Below, in pieces: positions 26,332-35,145 of a stretch of 64,000 nt of DNA. Each line of letters starts with the position of its first letter. Positions within the stretch are counted from its first letter, which is position 1. The notes beneath the pieces were generated by a model that was not told the DNA's origin, made no database searches, and saw only the letters and a program-made list of their open reading frames with translations. The stretch comes from Sneathiella sp. P13V-1 (GTDB lineage: Bacteria; Pseudomonadota; Alphaproteobacteria; Sneathiellales; Sneathiellaceae), in assembly GCF_015143595.1 (NCBI RefSeq), contig NZ_WYEU01000002.1, positions 248,001-312,000 on the forward strand, in the 5' to 3' direction. A program made the translations under genes and the position numbers.

Positions 26332-27660
26332 ATGACGACTTTCATGGGTTTACCCTTTCAGTCTTATTCGAAAATACTGTATCTGGCGTGGCCAGTCATT
26401 CTTGCCAATTTGTCAGTGCCCCTTCTTGGAGCCGTGGATACAGCGGTAATTGGTCACCTTCCTGACCCAAGTTATTTGGGATCAGTGGCCATTGGTGCCA
26501 TGATCTTCAGTTTTATTTATTGGGGATTTGGATTTCTTCGGATGGGAACCACCGGTTTCGTGGCGCAGGCCGCCGGGGCAGAAGATATTCCCGAAGTGAA
26601 ACTATCTGTTTCTCGCGCCATCCTTGTTGCACTCGGACTTTCTGCTGTCATTCTGGTTATCCAAGTGCCTCTTATTCAATTTGCTTTGCAAATGGTGGAA
26701 AGCAGCCCTGCCGTTGAAACTGGTGCACGGGAGTATTTTGATATCCGGATCTGGGGGGCGCCAGCGGCGTTGATCAATTACTGCCTGATTGGCACATTTA
26801 TTGGCCTTGGAAAGACGAAGCTCGCCCTCGCGACACAGATTTTCATGAACAGTATGAATATCGTGTTGGATCTGGTTTTTGTTATTGTTCTGGATATGAA
26901 AGTGCCGGGTGTCGCCTTGGCCACCGCGATTTCAGAATATGCTGCGGTTGGGGTGGGGGCTCTTTTGCTGCTGGCTCATTTAAAGACACAGCATGGCTTA
27001 TTACCGAAAAGTCAGATTTGGAACCTTGCGGCACTTCGCAAGATGATTGCTGTGAACGGAGATATTTTCGTTCGGACGATCTTGCTGATTTTCACTTTTG
27101 CATTTTTTACAACTCGGGCCGCATTGCAGGGAGAAGTTGTTCTGGCTGCGACAGCCGTACTCATGAACTTTATGCATTTTCTGGCTTTCGGACTGGATGG
27201 TTTTGCTCATGCAGCGGAAAGTCTAGTAGGTCAATCAGTTGGCGGAAAAAACAAATCTGCGCTGGATGAAGCCGTAAAAGCGAGCAGTGTGCTTGCGGTG
27301 ATCGTCGCGGGGCTTTATGCCGTCATTTATTGGATCGCGGGGGAAGGGATCGTCAACCTTCTAACCGGTATCGAAGAAGTGCAGGCTATTTCATATGAGT
27401 ATCTAGGCTGGATGGTTCTCATGCCACTGCTTGCTGTGTGGTCTTATCAATTGGACGGGATCTTTATCGGGGCCATGCGCACAAAAGAAATGCGCAATGG
27501 CATGGTGTTGTCTTTTGCAGCCTATATGGCGTCGATCTTGGTCTTGCCGCCTTATTTCGGTGTCCACGGATTATTTGCCGCCATAGGGGTGTTTATGATT
27601 GCAAGGGCGGTCACATTGGCAATGGTTTATGGCAGGGTCAGGCAGGCGGCTGCCCTTTAA
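26332..27660 (+). CDS. MATE family efflux transporter (DinF-like)
   Basis: A 442-residue, about 12-helix inner-membrane protein with MATE marks: LAWPVILANLSVPLLGAVDTAVIGHL at the N-terminus, GFGFLRMGTTGFVAQAAG in the first half, and GFAHAAESLVGQSVGGKN at the start of the second. The DTAVIGHL and TTGFVAQ forms are those of the DinF branch. It probably exports cationic or other toxic compounds using H+ or Na+. It follows the amine-oxidase-like gene by 2 bases, so the two are likely co-expressed. The last 23 bases overlap the convergent AbrB gene. Confidence 0.92.
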   Translation: MTTFMGLPFQSYSKILYLAWPVILANLSVPLLGAVDTAVIGHLPDPSYLGSVAIGAMIFSFIYWGFGFLRMGTTGFVAQAAGAEDIPEVKLSVSRAILVALGLSAVILVIQVPLIQFALQMVESSPAVETGAREYFDIRIWGAPAALINYCLIGTFIGLGKTKLALATQIFMNSMNIVLDLVFVIVLDMKVPGVALATAISEYAAVGVGALLLLAHLKTQHGLLPKSQIWNLAALRKMIAVNGDIFVRTILLIFTFAFFTTRAALQGEVVLAATAVLMNFMHFLAFGLDGFAHAAESLVGQSVGGKNKSALDEAVKASSVLAVIVAGLYAVIYWIAGEGIVNLLTGIEEVQAISYEYLGWMVLMPLLAVWSYQLDGIFIGAMRTKEMRNGMVLSFAAYMASILVLPPYFGVHGLFAAIGVFMIARAVTLAMVYGRVRQAAAL

Positions 27661-28708
27661 ATAACCTGTCCTTTATTCGCCAAGCTTGTTGCGTAACTGG
27701 ATAGAGGGCCGGGATCAGCGCAATGATCAGCATAATGCGGACCACATGCATTACCGAGACGAAGGCCACATCAATGCCCAAAGCAAGCGCCACCAATGCC
27801 ATTTCAGCAAGCCCACCCGGGGCAAGAGCTAGCACTAATCCGGGGATCGAAACCGAGATGAGGCTGGTTGCTTCATAAGCCAGGAAAACGACAACAACCA
27901 TCATCAGGGACGTGGAAACACAGCTGATAAGAATGATACGCCGGACCTCCCGGAAACTGCTTCCTAAAAAGCGAAGTCCGATCGCTGTTCCGATAACGAG
28001 TTGGGCCGCATATACAAGGATCATTGGCGGTTCAGAAGACGAAATATCGACAACATGCAGAGCTGCGACGACGACGAGAGGCCCCATTAGATGAGGAGCC
28101 GGTAATTTGAGCTTTGTCCCACCAAAATATCCGACAACCCCTGCTAATGCCAAAAGAACATAGTCTTTTAGCTGGGTGGGATCCCCCCAGATGCTATGCG
28201 TTACTGCATTGCCGGTATTCTCGAAAGTGAGGCCATAGTTAAAGACCAGCGGAATAACCATAACCAGCAGCAGAATGCGGGTCGCATGAACAAGGGCAAT
28301 GGTGCGTCCATCTCCCCCTGCGGCCTCACCTGCTTCATACATAATGTTAAACCCACCGGGTGAAGCCGAGAAATAAGAAGTGATGCGATCGAAGTTGCAG
28401 AATTTGCGATAGAAGACATACACCACTCCCATCGACAGAAAAATACTGAGAACCAAAAGTAATAGACCGCCTGACCACCCGATCAGACTTTGAACAGTAT
28501 CTGCGGAAAAACTGCTTCCTAGCATCACACCAAGAACAGCTGTCATAACCTTTCGCAATGTTGCGTCCACATGCATCTGAACTCCACGAACTGCAAATAC
28601 CGTGGCAATACACATGGATCCCAACATCCAAGCGAGAGGCAGGTCCAACAAAAAGAATATCCCGCCGCCTATGGATCCTATAAGAAGGGATTTTCCTGTT
28701 TCTTTCAT
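27638..28708 (-). CDS. AbrB-duplication family permease
   Basis: A 356-residue integral membrane protein with about 10 hydrophobic helices and two repeats of the membrane AbrB-duplication domain (first repeat LLDLPLAWMLGSM; second KLPAPHLMGPLVVVA). The conserved block SASPGGFNIMYEAGEAAGGD and its repeat LALAPGGLAEMALVALALG identify the family, whose members were once mis-named ammonia monooxygenases. A transport role is likely and the substrate unknown. Its ATG overlaps the stop of the upstream gene (ATGA), so it is translationally coupled to it. It is the last gene of an SDR-unknown-AbrB operon. Confidence 0.85.
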   Translation of the reverse strand: MKETGKSLLIGSIGGGIFFLLDLPLAWMLGSMCIATVFAVRGVQMHVDATLRKVMTAVLGVMLGSSFSADTVQSLIGWSGGLLLLVLSIFLSMGVVYVFYRKFCNFDRITSYFSASPGGFNIMYEAGEAAGGDGRTIALVHATRILLLVMVIPLVFNYGLTFENTGNAVTHSIWGDPTQLKDYVLLALAGVVGYFGGTKLKLPAPHLMGPLVVVAALHVVDISSSEPPMILVYAAQLVIGTAIGLRFLGSSFREVRRIILISCVSTSLMMVVVVFLAYEATSLISVSIPGLVLALAPGGLAEMALVALALGIDVAFVSVMHVVRIMLIIALIPALYPVTQQAWRIKDRLFKGQPPA

Positions 28709-29469
28709 TTATTCTTATCCAGTAGAATCTCTTCCTGAAAGTCAGGATAGTCTTCGCGGTAGTTTTGCAATTTTTCTATTCTGCTATTTCTGATTAATTT
28801 ATCTGTATTTTCAACAATATACCGGTTTAAGTTAATTTTATCAGTTAGCTTATGCATGACTTTAACCTGTACTGCTTCTTGGGTAAGCGGCAGGCAATTG
28901 TGCCAAGATCGGGAAAAGGGAATTTCCTTTAAGACAGCAGGCTGATTATTGAAGCTAAGGTATCCGCGTCTTCCAATATATGCGTGAATTGAGTGATGAT
29001 GACCAGTGAGGTCACAATTGAGGTTTATATTTGAAAGCTTTGAATATCTATAGTTGACCCCGACAGCTTCGCTTTTGTGCATGACATCCAATTGTTCCGG
29101 TGTAAGCCAGGTGATGTGGCAGGAGGTGGATGCGCCTTCCATCGGAAGTAAGGTTGCGGGGATCGCCCCATATCCTGAAATGTGAGGTGAGTAGGCGGAC
29201 ACAAAGTTATCCAGCCTTGTATAAGTCACCGGAATTTCTGAAGTCTCGATCCCGGAAAATTTACGAATGAGTTGTTCGGGAGCAGCGTTTGAACCGCAGG
29301 CAAGGACTGGGGTGCGATTTGTTTCAGGCGTGTATGCATCAAGTCGTTGGATGCGCCCGTTTTTCAATATGTAGGAGTGCAGCGGGCGCAAATAGGGATA
29401 CCCAAGCGCCCGCTTCACTATGTCACTGTCTTTCGTCACGGGATCAGCTGACCAAGTGCATGCCACCAT
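28705..29469 (-). CDS. Unrecognised protein, possibly gamma-glutamylcyclotransferase-like
   Basis: About 254 residues. I do not recognise the family firmly. The segment TPVLACGSNAAPEQLIRKF resembles the YGSN phosphate-loop of gamma-glutamylcyclotransferase-like folds. SGYGAIPATLLPMEGA followed by CHITWLTPEQLDVMHKSE also fits that fold, where a Glu after an HxTWL-like turn is expected. There is no signal peptide or membrane segment. The start is uncertain: the only nearby ATG is 29469, inside the end of the upstream SDR. GTG 29439 just past the SDR stop is an alternative, and neither has a good ribosome-binding site. Its stop overlaps the AbrB start. Confidence 0.65.
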   Translation of the reverse strand: MVACTWSADPVTKDSDIVKRALGYPYLRPLHSYILKNGRIQRLDAYTPETNRTPVLACGSNAAPEQLIRKFSGIETSEIPVTYTRLDNFVSAYSPHISGYGAIPATLLPMEGASTSCHITWLTPEQLDVMHKSEAVGVNYRYSKLSNINLNCDLTGHHHSIHAYIGRRGYLSFNNQPAVLKEIPFSRSWHNCLPLTQEAVQVKVMHKLTDKINLNRYIVENTDKLIRNSRIEKLQNYREDYPDFQEEILLDKNK

Positions 29470-30208
29470 CAACCATGAGAAGCTCTCCGGTGACAGGTGC
29501 GGTGCCAAGAACAAACCATAGAACCGCGTCGGCAATATCTTCGGGCTGCGATACGGTTGCCAATGGGACTTTTCGCATCATGGCCTGTCTGTTCTGTTCG
29601 TAATTTTCCTCACCCCAGCCTTCACGAAGCCAGCGAGTTTCAATCATACCTGGGCAAATCGCATTAACCGTGATTTCTGGCCCCAATGCGCGAGCCAATC
29701 CTTTTGTCATGGAATTGAGGCCCCCTTTTGAGGCGACATAAGCAAGGGAGGAACCGTGACCATGAGTTCCCGCGACAGATGAAATCATCACGACCCGGCC
29801 CGCACCGGAGGCTTTCAGATGAGGGGCGCAAGCACGTGTCATTTGAAAGGGACCAATTGTATTTACTGCGTAGATATCTTGGAAATCTTGCGCATCCAGT
29901 CCATCCAGATCGCCGTGAGGGACAAATTTTGTACGGCCTGCGTTGTTAATCAGCGCGTCAATACGTCCCCATTTTTGAACGGCGGCCTCTACCATTGCTC
30001 GGCAGTCTTCGTCTTTTGAGACATCGCCTTGGAACAGAACAACATCAGCGCCTTTGTCGGCGGCAGTTTTCGCAGTTTCTTCAGCTTCGCTTTTACTTTT
30101 TGTGTAATTGATCAAGACATTATAGCCTTTTTCCGCAAGAGCAATTGCGATAGCGGCCCCTGTGCCCGTAGCGGAGCCAGTAACGATGGCGACTTTTTTG
30201 TCAGACAT
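29444..30208 (-). CDS. Short-chain dehydrogenase/reductase (SDR)
   Basis: A 254-residue classical SDR. The cofactor motif is TGSATGTG (residues 10-17), NNAG is present, a catalytic Ser lies in MISSVAG, and Tyr and Lys in YVASKGG. The C-terminus PVTGELLMVDGGMHL is typical. It resembles 3-oxoacyl-ACP-reductase-like or acetoacetyl-CoA-reductase-like enzymes, but the substrate is unknown. It is first in an operon with the unrecognised gene and the AbrB permease, and diverges from psuG. Confidence 0.9.
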   Translation of the reverse strand: MSDKKVAIVTGSATGTGAAIAIALAEKGYNVLINYTKSKSEAEETAKTAADKGADVVLFQGDVSKDEDCRAMVEAAVQKWGRIDALINNAGRTKFVPHGDLDGLDAQDFQDIYAVNTIGPFQMTRACAPHLKASGAGRVVMISSVAGTHGHGSSLAYVASKGGLNSMTKGLARALGPEITVNAICPGMIETRWLREGWGEENYEQNRQAMMRKVPLATVSQPEDIADAVLWFVLGTAPVTGELLMVDGGMHLVS

Positions 30209-30364
30209 GCTGGTACTTTCCTTTTATTATTGTTTTATATCGGCGGGTATCTAACTCTAACTGATACGGGTTCTGTTTTCCATATTCACTGTTATTTTTC
30301 TTGAAATTGGAGGCCCAGAGCTGTAGCCACATTCTTCTTTTAATTTTGTATTCCGAGGAAAAGC

Positions 30365-31270
30365 ATGAAGATCGAGTATTCATCAAAGGTAAAAGCTGCC
30401 ATGGATAACGGCAAACCTGTCGTTGCCCTTGAATCCACAATCATCAGTCATGGTTTTCCTTACCCAGAGAATATTGCGCTTGCCAATGAAATGGAAGCAG
30501 TGATCGAAGCAGAGGGCGCAGTGCCGGCTACAATCGCAATCATCGACGGTGTGATCAAATGCGGCCTGGAAGAAGCGGAGCTTAAGAAACTGGCATCCTC
30601 CGGTGACGTAATGAAATGCTCCGTTCGCGATCTACCACTCGTCATCAGTGAAGGGAAAACCGGCGCGACGACGGTTGCTTCTACCTCTTTTATTGCGGCA
30701 AAGGCAGGTATCAAGGTTTTTGCAACGGGTGGAATTGGTGGCGTTCACCGTGCCGAAGAAGGGGGTAACGGATTTGATATTTCTGCGGACCTTCTGGAGT
30801 TATCGCGGACACCTGTTGCAGTTGTCGCGGCGGGAGCGAAATCCATTCTTGATCTTCCTGCCACCATGGAAGTCTTGGAAAGCTATAGCGTACCTGTTAT
30901 CGGATATGAAACTGATGAGTTTCCAGCCTTTCATTGCCGTACAAGCGGGTTGAAATTGCCAGCTTCGGCTGGTGATATGGACGCTCTTGGTAAGATGGTT
31001 GCGGCCCATTTTGATATGGAGTTGCCATCAGGCCTTCTTGTTTGCAATCCAATTCCTCATGAAAATGCCATGAGTGAAGAAGAGGTTGAGGGGCTGATTA
31101 AGGCCGCGCAGGAAGAAGCGATTAATGCTGGGGTTAAAGGGGCTGCGATGACGCCTTACATCCTTGGTGCGCTGAACAGATTATCCGGCGGGAAAACGAG
31201 CGAGGTGAACCATGCCCTCGCTCTTAATAATGGTAAGGTTGCCGCAAAGCTTGCGGCAATCCTCGGTTAG
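30365..31270 (+). CDS. psuG: Pseudouridine-5'-phosphate glycosidase
   Basis: A 301-residue enzyme that splits the C-glycosidic bond of pseudouridine 5'-phosphate to uracil and ribose 5-phosphate, acting reversibly. Marks are VVALESTIISHGFPYPEN at the N-terminus, GKTGATTVASTSFIAAKAGI with the catalytic Lys region, FATGGIGGVHRAEEGGNGFDISADL and NPIPHENAM. GAGGAAAAGC precedes the ATG. The usual partner kinase PsuK and a nucleoside transporter are not adjacent. The stop overlaps the convergent stop of the YeeE-type gene. Confidence 0.95.
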   Translation: MKIEYSSKVKAAMDNGKPVVALESTIISHGFPYPENIALANEMEAVIEAEGAVPATIAIIDGVIKCGLEEAELKKLASSGDVMKCSVRDLPLVISEGKTGATTVASTSFIAAKAGIKVFATGGIGGVHRAEEGGNGFDISADLLELSRTPVAVVAAGAKSILDLPATMEVLESYSVPVIGYETDEFPAFHCRTSGLKLPASAGDMDALGKMVAAHFDMELPSGLLVCNPIPHENAMSEEEVEGLIKAAQEEAINAGVKGAAMTPYILGALNRLSGGKTSEVNHALALNNGKVAAKLAAILG

Positions 31271-31683
31271 CCTTTATTTGGAAAAAGTGTCTTAGCGACG
31301 ATAATGCCCGTTACCATTGCGACAACAAAAACCGCAATCTTTGGACTGGCATACGCAAGTGAACTGATCGCAGGTCCGGGGCAGAGGCCACCAATGCCCC
31401 AACCGGCACCGAAAAGACTTGCACCGATAAGCAAACGCTTGTCGATGTCAGAGCTTTTAGGCAGATAAAATTTATCGCCAAAAATGGGGTGTGGGCGTTT
31501 CAGGATTATATTGAAGGCAATTACGGTAACAACAAGGCCGCCGCCCATAACGAATGCAAGGCTTGGATCCCAGTTGCCTGCGATGTCGAGAAAACCGACA
31601 ACTTTTGAAGGGCTGAGCATTCCAGAAAGTGCAAGGCCATAACCAAACAGTAAGCCTGCTGCAAGTGCAATAACGAGAAACAT
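31267..31683 (-). CDS. YeeE/YedE-type half transporter, second subunit (DUF6691-like)
   Basis: A 138-residue membrane protein with about four helices, corresponding to the C-terminal half of a full-length YeeE/YedE (TsuA-like) transporter. Marks are GYGLALSGMLSPSKVVGFLDI and the cysteine-containing FGAGWGIGGLCPGPA. In TsuA-type thiosulfate transporters, cysteines in such motifs pass sulfur anions through the membrane. The ATG at 31683 follows GGAGG. It starts 5 bases after the first half-size gene. The paired arrangement equals the two DUF395 proteins of BigR-type operons (PmpA/PmpB-like). Confidence 0.88.
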   Translation of the reverse strand: MFLVIALAAGLLFGYGLALSGMLSPSKVVGFLDIAGNWDPSLAFVMGGGLVVTVIAFNIILKRPHPIFGDKFYLPKSSDIDKRLLIGASLFGAGWGIGGLCPGPAISSLAYASPKIAVFVVAMVTGIIVAKTLFPNKG

Positions 31684-31687
31684 GGGT

Positions 31688-32134
31688 TTAGCCTCCTGTA
31701 ACGGTGCGAATAACAAAAACAACGATTCCGGCGACCAACATAAAGGTCATGACGGAGGCGAGAGAGCGGATGGATAAACGGCCAAGACCGCAGATGCCGT
31801 GACCACTGGTGCAGCCCGATCCGATGGTTGTGCCAAGGCCAACCAGAAGGCCACCTGCGACCAATGCCGCATAATGAAGTTCTTCACTCAAGTTATACGG
31901 GTTGATATTGATGTAGCTGATATCGCCGCCCAGAACCGGGAAGAGAACAGCGCCGCCGATCAGTCCTAACAGGAACAACCAGCGCCATTTCCGGTCAGAT
32001 GCCGGGGCGGGGGGGATAAGGCCTCCCAAGATGCCACTGATGCCAGCGATACGGCCGCCAGCGAGCAATAGCGTTGCTGCTATGCCGATTATCAGTCCCC
32101 CTGCGAGGGACAGGAAGGGTGTAAAGTTTTCCAT
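31688..32134 (-). CDS. YeeE/YedE-type half transporter, first subunit
   Basis: A 148-residue membrane protein with about four helices, corresponding to the N-terminal half of YeeE/YedE transporters. It has LLLAGGRIAGISGILGG and GLGTTIGSGCTSGHGICGLGRLS, where SGCTSGHG holds the cysteine seen in TsuA-like proteins. It is expected to form a heterodimer with the following half protein and to move a sulfur compound such as thiosulfate, sulfite or persulfide. The gene abuts the SulP stop at 32135. Confidence 0.88.
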   Translation of the reverse strand: MENFTPFLSLAGGLIIGIAATLLLAGGRIAGISGILGGLIPPAPASDRKWRWLFLLGLIGGAVLFPVLGGDISYININPYNLSEELHYAALVAGGLLVGLGTTIGSGCTSGHGICGLGRLSIRSLASVMTFMLVAGIVVFVIRTVTGG

Positions 32135-33895
32135 TTAAATACTCCACTCAGGATCATTGAATAAGGGATTTCCCTTTGCTCCCAGTTCTTTAAAAGCTTC
32201 ATAAGTGCTTAGGTACACTTGGCCATTTTGATGTTCTTTGAAGAAATGAGTTTCCTTTAGCCTGTCCATCACGGGGCCTTTCACTTCGGCAAAATGAATT
32301 TCTACATTTTGCTCCGCCAACTCCTCATGCAGCATTTCAAGTGAATGCAAGGCGCTGCCATCGATGGAGTTGATAGCACTGCAAATGATCAACACGTCAG
32401 TAACTTCTTTGTTCGCCGCTACCTGATTGAGGATGAAATTTTCCAAATAACTTGCATTGGCAAAAAACAGGCTTTCATCAATGCGCAGTGCCAATAGGTG
32501 AGGGTAGGTTTTTACCTTATGGCGTTTGATGTTCCTGAAATGCTCTGTGTCGCCAACCTGACCGACAATGGCAATATGGGGACGACTACTACGCCAGAAG
32601 TGCAGGCTTAAGGATATTAGAATACCGATGGTAAGTCCGGTTTCAATGCCCCCAAACAGCACGGCTATAAAGGTCGCACCTTCTGCTATACCATCCGCTT
32701 TGTCATAGGAAAGGTTTTTAATGAACCCTTTTATATTCACCAGCTCCAAAATGGCAACCAGAATAATCGCCGCCAATACAGTTTTGGGAACGTAGTAGAA
32801 GAGCGGTGTGAAGAAGGCGAGTGTCAATCCAATGAGGCTGGCTGTGATGATCGCGGCAAGCTGCGTATTTGCACCTGCTGAGAAATTTACAACTGAACGG
32901 CTAAAGCCACCACAAACAGGGCTGCCACCAGTAAATCCAGCGCCGAGATTGGCAAAGCCCAACCCCCAGGCTTCCTGATTAACTTCAAGTTTCTGACGTC
33001 GTTTGCTGGCAAGTACCTTGGCAATTGCCACACTTTCCACATAGCTGATCAAAGTGATAAGAAGCGCAGAAGGAGCGAGCTGTTCGATAATATCAAAGCT
33101 AAAGCCGGGCATTGAAAGGCTCGGGATGCCTTCCGGAATTACACCAATGACCTTTACTCCAGCTGCTTGATCCAGTCCGTAAGACATCACGACTGATGTC
33201 ATTAGAACAAGCACCATCAACGGGCCCGTTTTTGAGAGGCCGGGTGCCAATGGGGCAAGGGCGGGGATTTTGGAAATCAACCCAGCGAGATATTTCTTTG
33301 CCAGATATAATAGGCTGATACTTACAGCGCCGATGGCAAGCGAGGTGCCGTTAATGCGTTGCCATATATTCTTGAGGCCATCCTCCTGCACAAAGTCGCT
33401 AAACAGCAACTTGGTTTCAAATCCAGCAAAAGGGGTAAGCTGACTGAAGGCGATCAAAATAGCGGCGGCGCTTGTAAAACCAGCCATCACAGGATGACTT
33501 AGGAATTCGGTCAGAAAGCCAAGTTTCAAGGCGCCAATAATTAAAAACAGAACGCCGATCATCACCGAGAGGACCAGTGCGGCAGCTAGATATTCTTCTG
33601 TGCCTTGCGCCGTGATAGAGGACAGCGCGTGAGCCACCATCAAGGACGCAACGGCGACAGGGCCAACGGCCAAAGTGCGACTGCTGCCAAACATGGCATA
33701 CATGATGGGCGGTGCAATGCTCGCATAGAGACCAATTTCAGGCGGTAGACCTGCAAGGGCGGAGTAGGCCATTGCTTGCGGGATCAGCAGGATCGCTGTG
33801 ATGATGCCCGCCGTTAGATCACCACTAAATGTTTTCCGCTCATAGGTCCTGAGCCATTCAAAGGCGGGTATGATGCGAGATAAGGAGATATTCAT
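32135..33895 (-). CDS. SulP family anion transporter with STAS domain
   Basis: A 586-residue SLC26/SulP protein. The membrane part of about 14 helices begins FSGDLTAGIITAILLIPQAMAYSALAGLPPEIGLYAS, the family signature. The cytosolic STAS domain of about 110 residues at the C-terminus shows LIICSAINSIDGSALHSLEML. It probably carries sulfate, sulfite or bicarbonate. Its ATG overlaps the stop of the ArsR gene (ATGA), making regulator, SulP and the two YeeE/YedE halves one operon. The setting points to sulfite or sulfate export after sulfide oxidation, which is inference. Confidence 0.93.
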   Translation of the reverse strand: MNISLSRIIPAFEWLRTYERKTFSGDLTAGIITAILLIPQAMAYSALAGLPPEIGLYASIAPPIMYAMFGSSRTLAVGPVAVASLMVAHALSSITAQGTEEYLAAALVLSVMIGVLFLIIGALKLGFLTEFLSHPVMAGFTSAAAILIAFSQLTPFAGFETKLLFSDFVQEDGLKNIWQRINGTSLAIGAVSISLLYLAKKYLAGLISKIPALAPLAPGLSKTGPLMVLVLMTSVVMSYGLDQAAGVKVIGVIPEGIPSLSMPGFSFDIIEQLAPSALLITLISYVESVAIAKVLASKRRQKLEVNQEAWGLGFANLGAGFTGGSPVCGGFSRSVVNFSAGANTQLAAIITASLIGLTLAFFTPLFYYVPKTVLAAIILVAILELVNIKGFIKNLSYDKADGIAEGATFIAVLFGGIETGLTIGILISLSLHFWRSSRPHIAIVGQVGDTEHFRNIKRHKVKTYPHLLALRIDESLFFANASYLENFILNQVAANKEVTDVLIICSAINSIDGSALHSLEMLHEELAEQNVEIHFAEVKGPVMDRLKETHFFKEHQNGQVYLSTYEAFKELGAKGNPLFNDPEWSI

Positions 33896-34200
33896 TCGTC
33901 CTCAACATCCTTGCAATATAGCTCATAAAGAACAGTTATGATGTTCTTTGCTTCTTCACCTTCTAGTGAATAGTAGATGGTTTGGCCATTACGGCGCGTG
34001 CTGACGAGGTTGTCCTTACGCAATAGAGCAAGCTGCTGGGAAATGGACGCGGGACGCATTTCCAAAGCATCTGCCAGTTCACTGACAGACTTTTCGCCTT
34101 CACCCATTTGGCACAGTAACATCAGCCGTGTCTCGTTGGACAAAGCCTTCATTAAAGTGCCGGCGCGAGTGGCTGCTTGTTTCATTTGATTTATATTCAT
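33892..34200 (-). CDS. SqrR/BigR-type persulfide-sensing ArsR repressor
   Basis: A 102-residue winged-helix ArsR protein. The recognition region is MRPASISQQLALLRKDNLVSTRRNGQTIYYSLE. Two cysteines, Cys30 (LLCQMGEGEKSVSEL) and Cys96 (LYELYC), are 66 residues apart, the same spacing as Cys41 and Cys107 in SqrR. Those residues form a di- or tetrasulfide bridge with persulfides and release DNA. It lacks the metal-site Cys-X-Cys of arsenic sensors. The gene is followed by SulP and diverges from a persulfide dioxygenase across a perfect palindrome, which is the expected autoregulated layout. Confidence 0.9.
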   Translation of the reverse strand: MNINQMKQAATRAGTLMKALSNETRLMLLCQMGEGEKSVSELADALEMRPASISQQLALLRKDNLVSTRRNGQTIYYSLEGEEAKNIITVLYELYCKDVEDE

Positions 34201-34206
34201 ACTTGC

Positions 34207-34228
34207 ATATCTATAGATTTATAGATAT
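34207..34228. promoter_or_regulatory. Probable operator of the SqrR/BigR-type repressor
   Basis: Perfect 9-base arms (ATATCTATA / TATAGATAT) with GATT between them, lying 7 bases upstream of the repressor start codon and about 50 bases upstream of the dioxygenase start. It is AT-rich and could overlap -10 elements on both strands. ArsR-family dimers bind such palindromes. Confidence 0.75.
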
Positions 34229-34278
34229 ATAGTCAATAGAAATTGAGTGTGACGATGGAAAAAATAGCGAGGGTGCAA

Positions 34279-35139
34279 ATGAAACCTGAAATTAAAGCGT
34301 TCTTTCATGAGCCAACATTTACAGTGACTTACGTGGTTGCTGATCCCCAGACTTCTAAATGTGCTATCATTGATAGTGCGCTGGATTATGATCCGAAATC
34401 AGGTCGTACAGAAACCATCGCAGCGGATGAAGTGATTGCCTATGTGCAAGATAAAAATCTGTCTGTTGAGTGGATTTTGGAAACCCATGTGCACGCAGAT
34501 CATCTGACAGCAGCTCCTTATCTCAAGGAGAAGTTGGGCGGCACTGTCTGTATTGGGGACAACGTTCCTGCAGTACAGAAAGTGTTCAAGGGTGTCTTTA
34601 ATGCAGAAGCTAAGATGCCGGTAGATGGGTCGCAATTTGATCAACTTCTCAAGGATGGTGAAGTTATCAAATGTGGTGATCTTGATATTGAGGTGATCTA
34701 CACACCAGGCCATACCCCCGCATGTGTTAGCTATGTTATCGGTGATGCGGTCTTTGTTGGCGATACGATGTTTATGCCTGATTTCGGAACGGCCCGTTGT
34801 GATTTCCCGGGTGGGGATGCAGCGCAGTTGTATGCATCAATCCAGAAAATTTTGGCGATGTCGGACGAGACACGTTTGTTTATGTGTCATGACTATGCGC
34901 CTGGTGGTCGTGAATATCTGTGGGAAACAACGGTTGGTGAGCAAAAAGCCAAAAATATCCATGTGAACTCTGGTGTGGATGAGGCTTCATTTGTCGAAAT
35001 GCGGACTAGTCGTGATAAGGAACTGGACATGCCAGTGCTTATCTTGCCATCCGTTCAAGTTAACATGCGTGCTGGTGATTTCCCAGAGCCAGAAGATAAC
35101 GGTGTCTCATACTTGAAGATTCCGCTTAACGCGCTCTAA
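34279..35139 (+). CDS. blh: Persulfide dioxygenase-like MBL-fold protein (ETHE1/Blh type)
   Basis: A 286-residue metallo-beta-lactamase-fold non-heme iron protein. Metal ligands are in THVHADHLT, TPGHTPAC, VGDTMF and FMCHDYAPGG. The layout is that of ETHE1-like persulfide dioxygenases and the Blh protein of the BigR operon, which oxidise glutathione persulfide to sulfite. I chose ATG 34279 because GAGGGTG precedes it and the encoded MKPEIKAFF matches family starts. In-frame TTG 34243 and ATG 34255 lack this support. There is no rhodanese domain fused. Divergent from the repressor gene. Confidence 0.9.
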   Translation: MKPEIKAFFHEPTFTVTYVVADPQTSKCAIIDSALDYDPKSGRTETIAADEVIAYVQDKNLSVEWILETHVHADHLTAAPYLKEKLGGTVCIGDNVPAVQKVFKGVFNAEAKMPVDGSQFDQLLKDGEVIKCGDLDIEVIYTPGHTPACVSYVIGDAVFVGDTMFMPDFGTARCDFPGGDAAQLYASIQKILAMSDETRLFMCHDYAPGGREYLWETTVGEQKAKNIHVNSGVDEASFVEMRTSRDKELDMPVLILPSVQVNMRAGDFPEPEDNGVSYLKIPLNAL

Positions 35140-35145
35140 TCAGAG

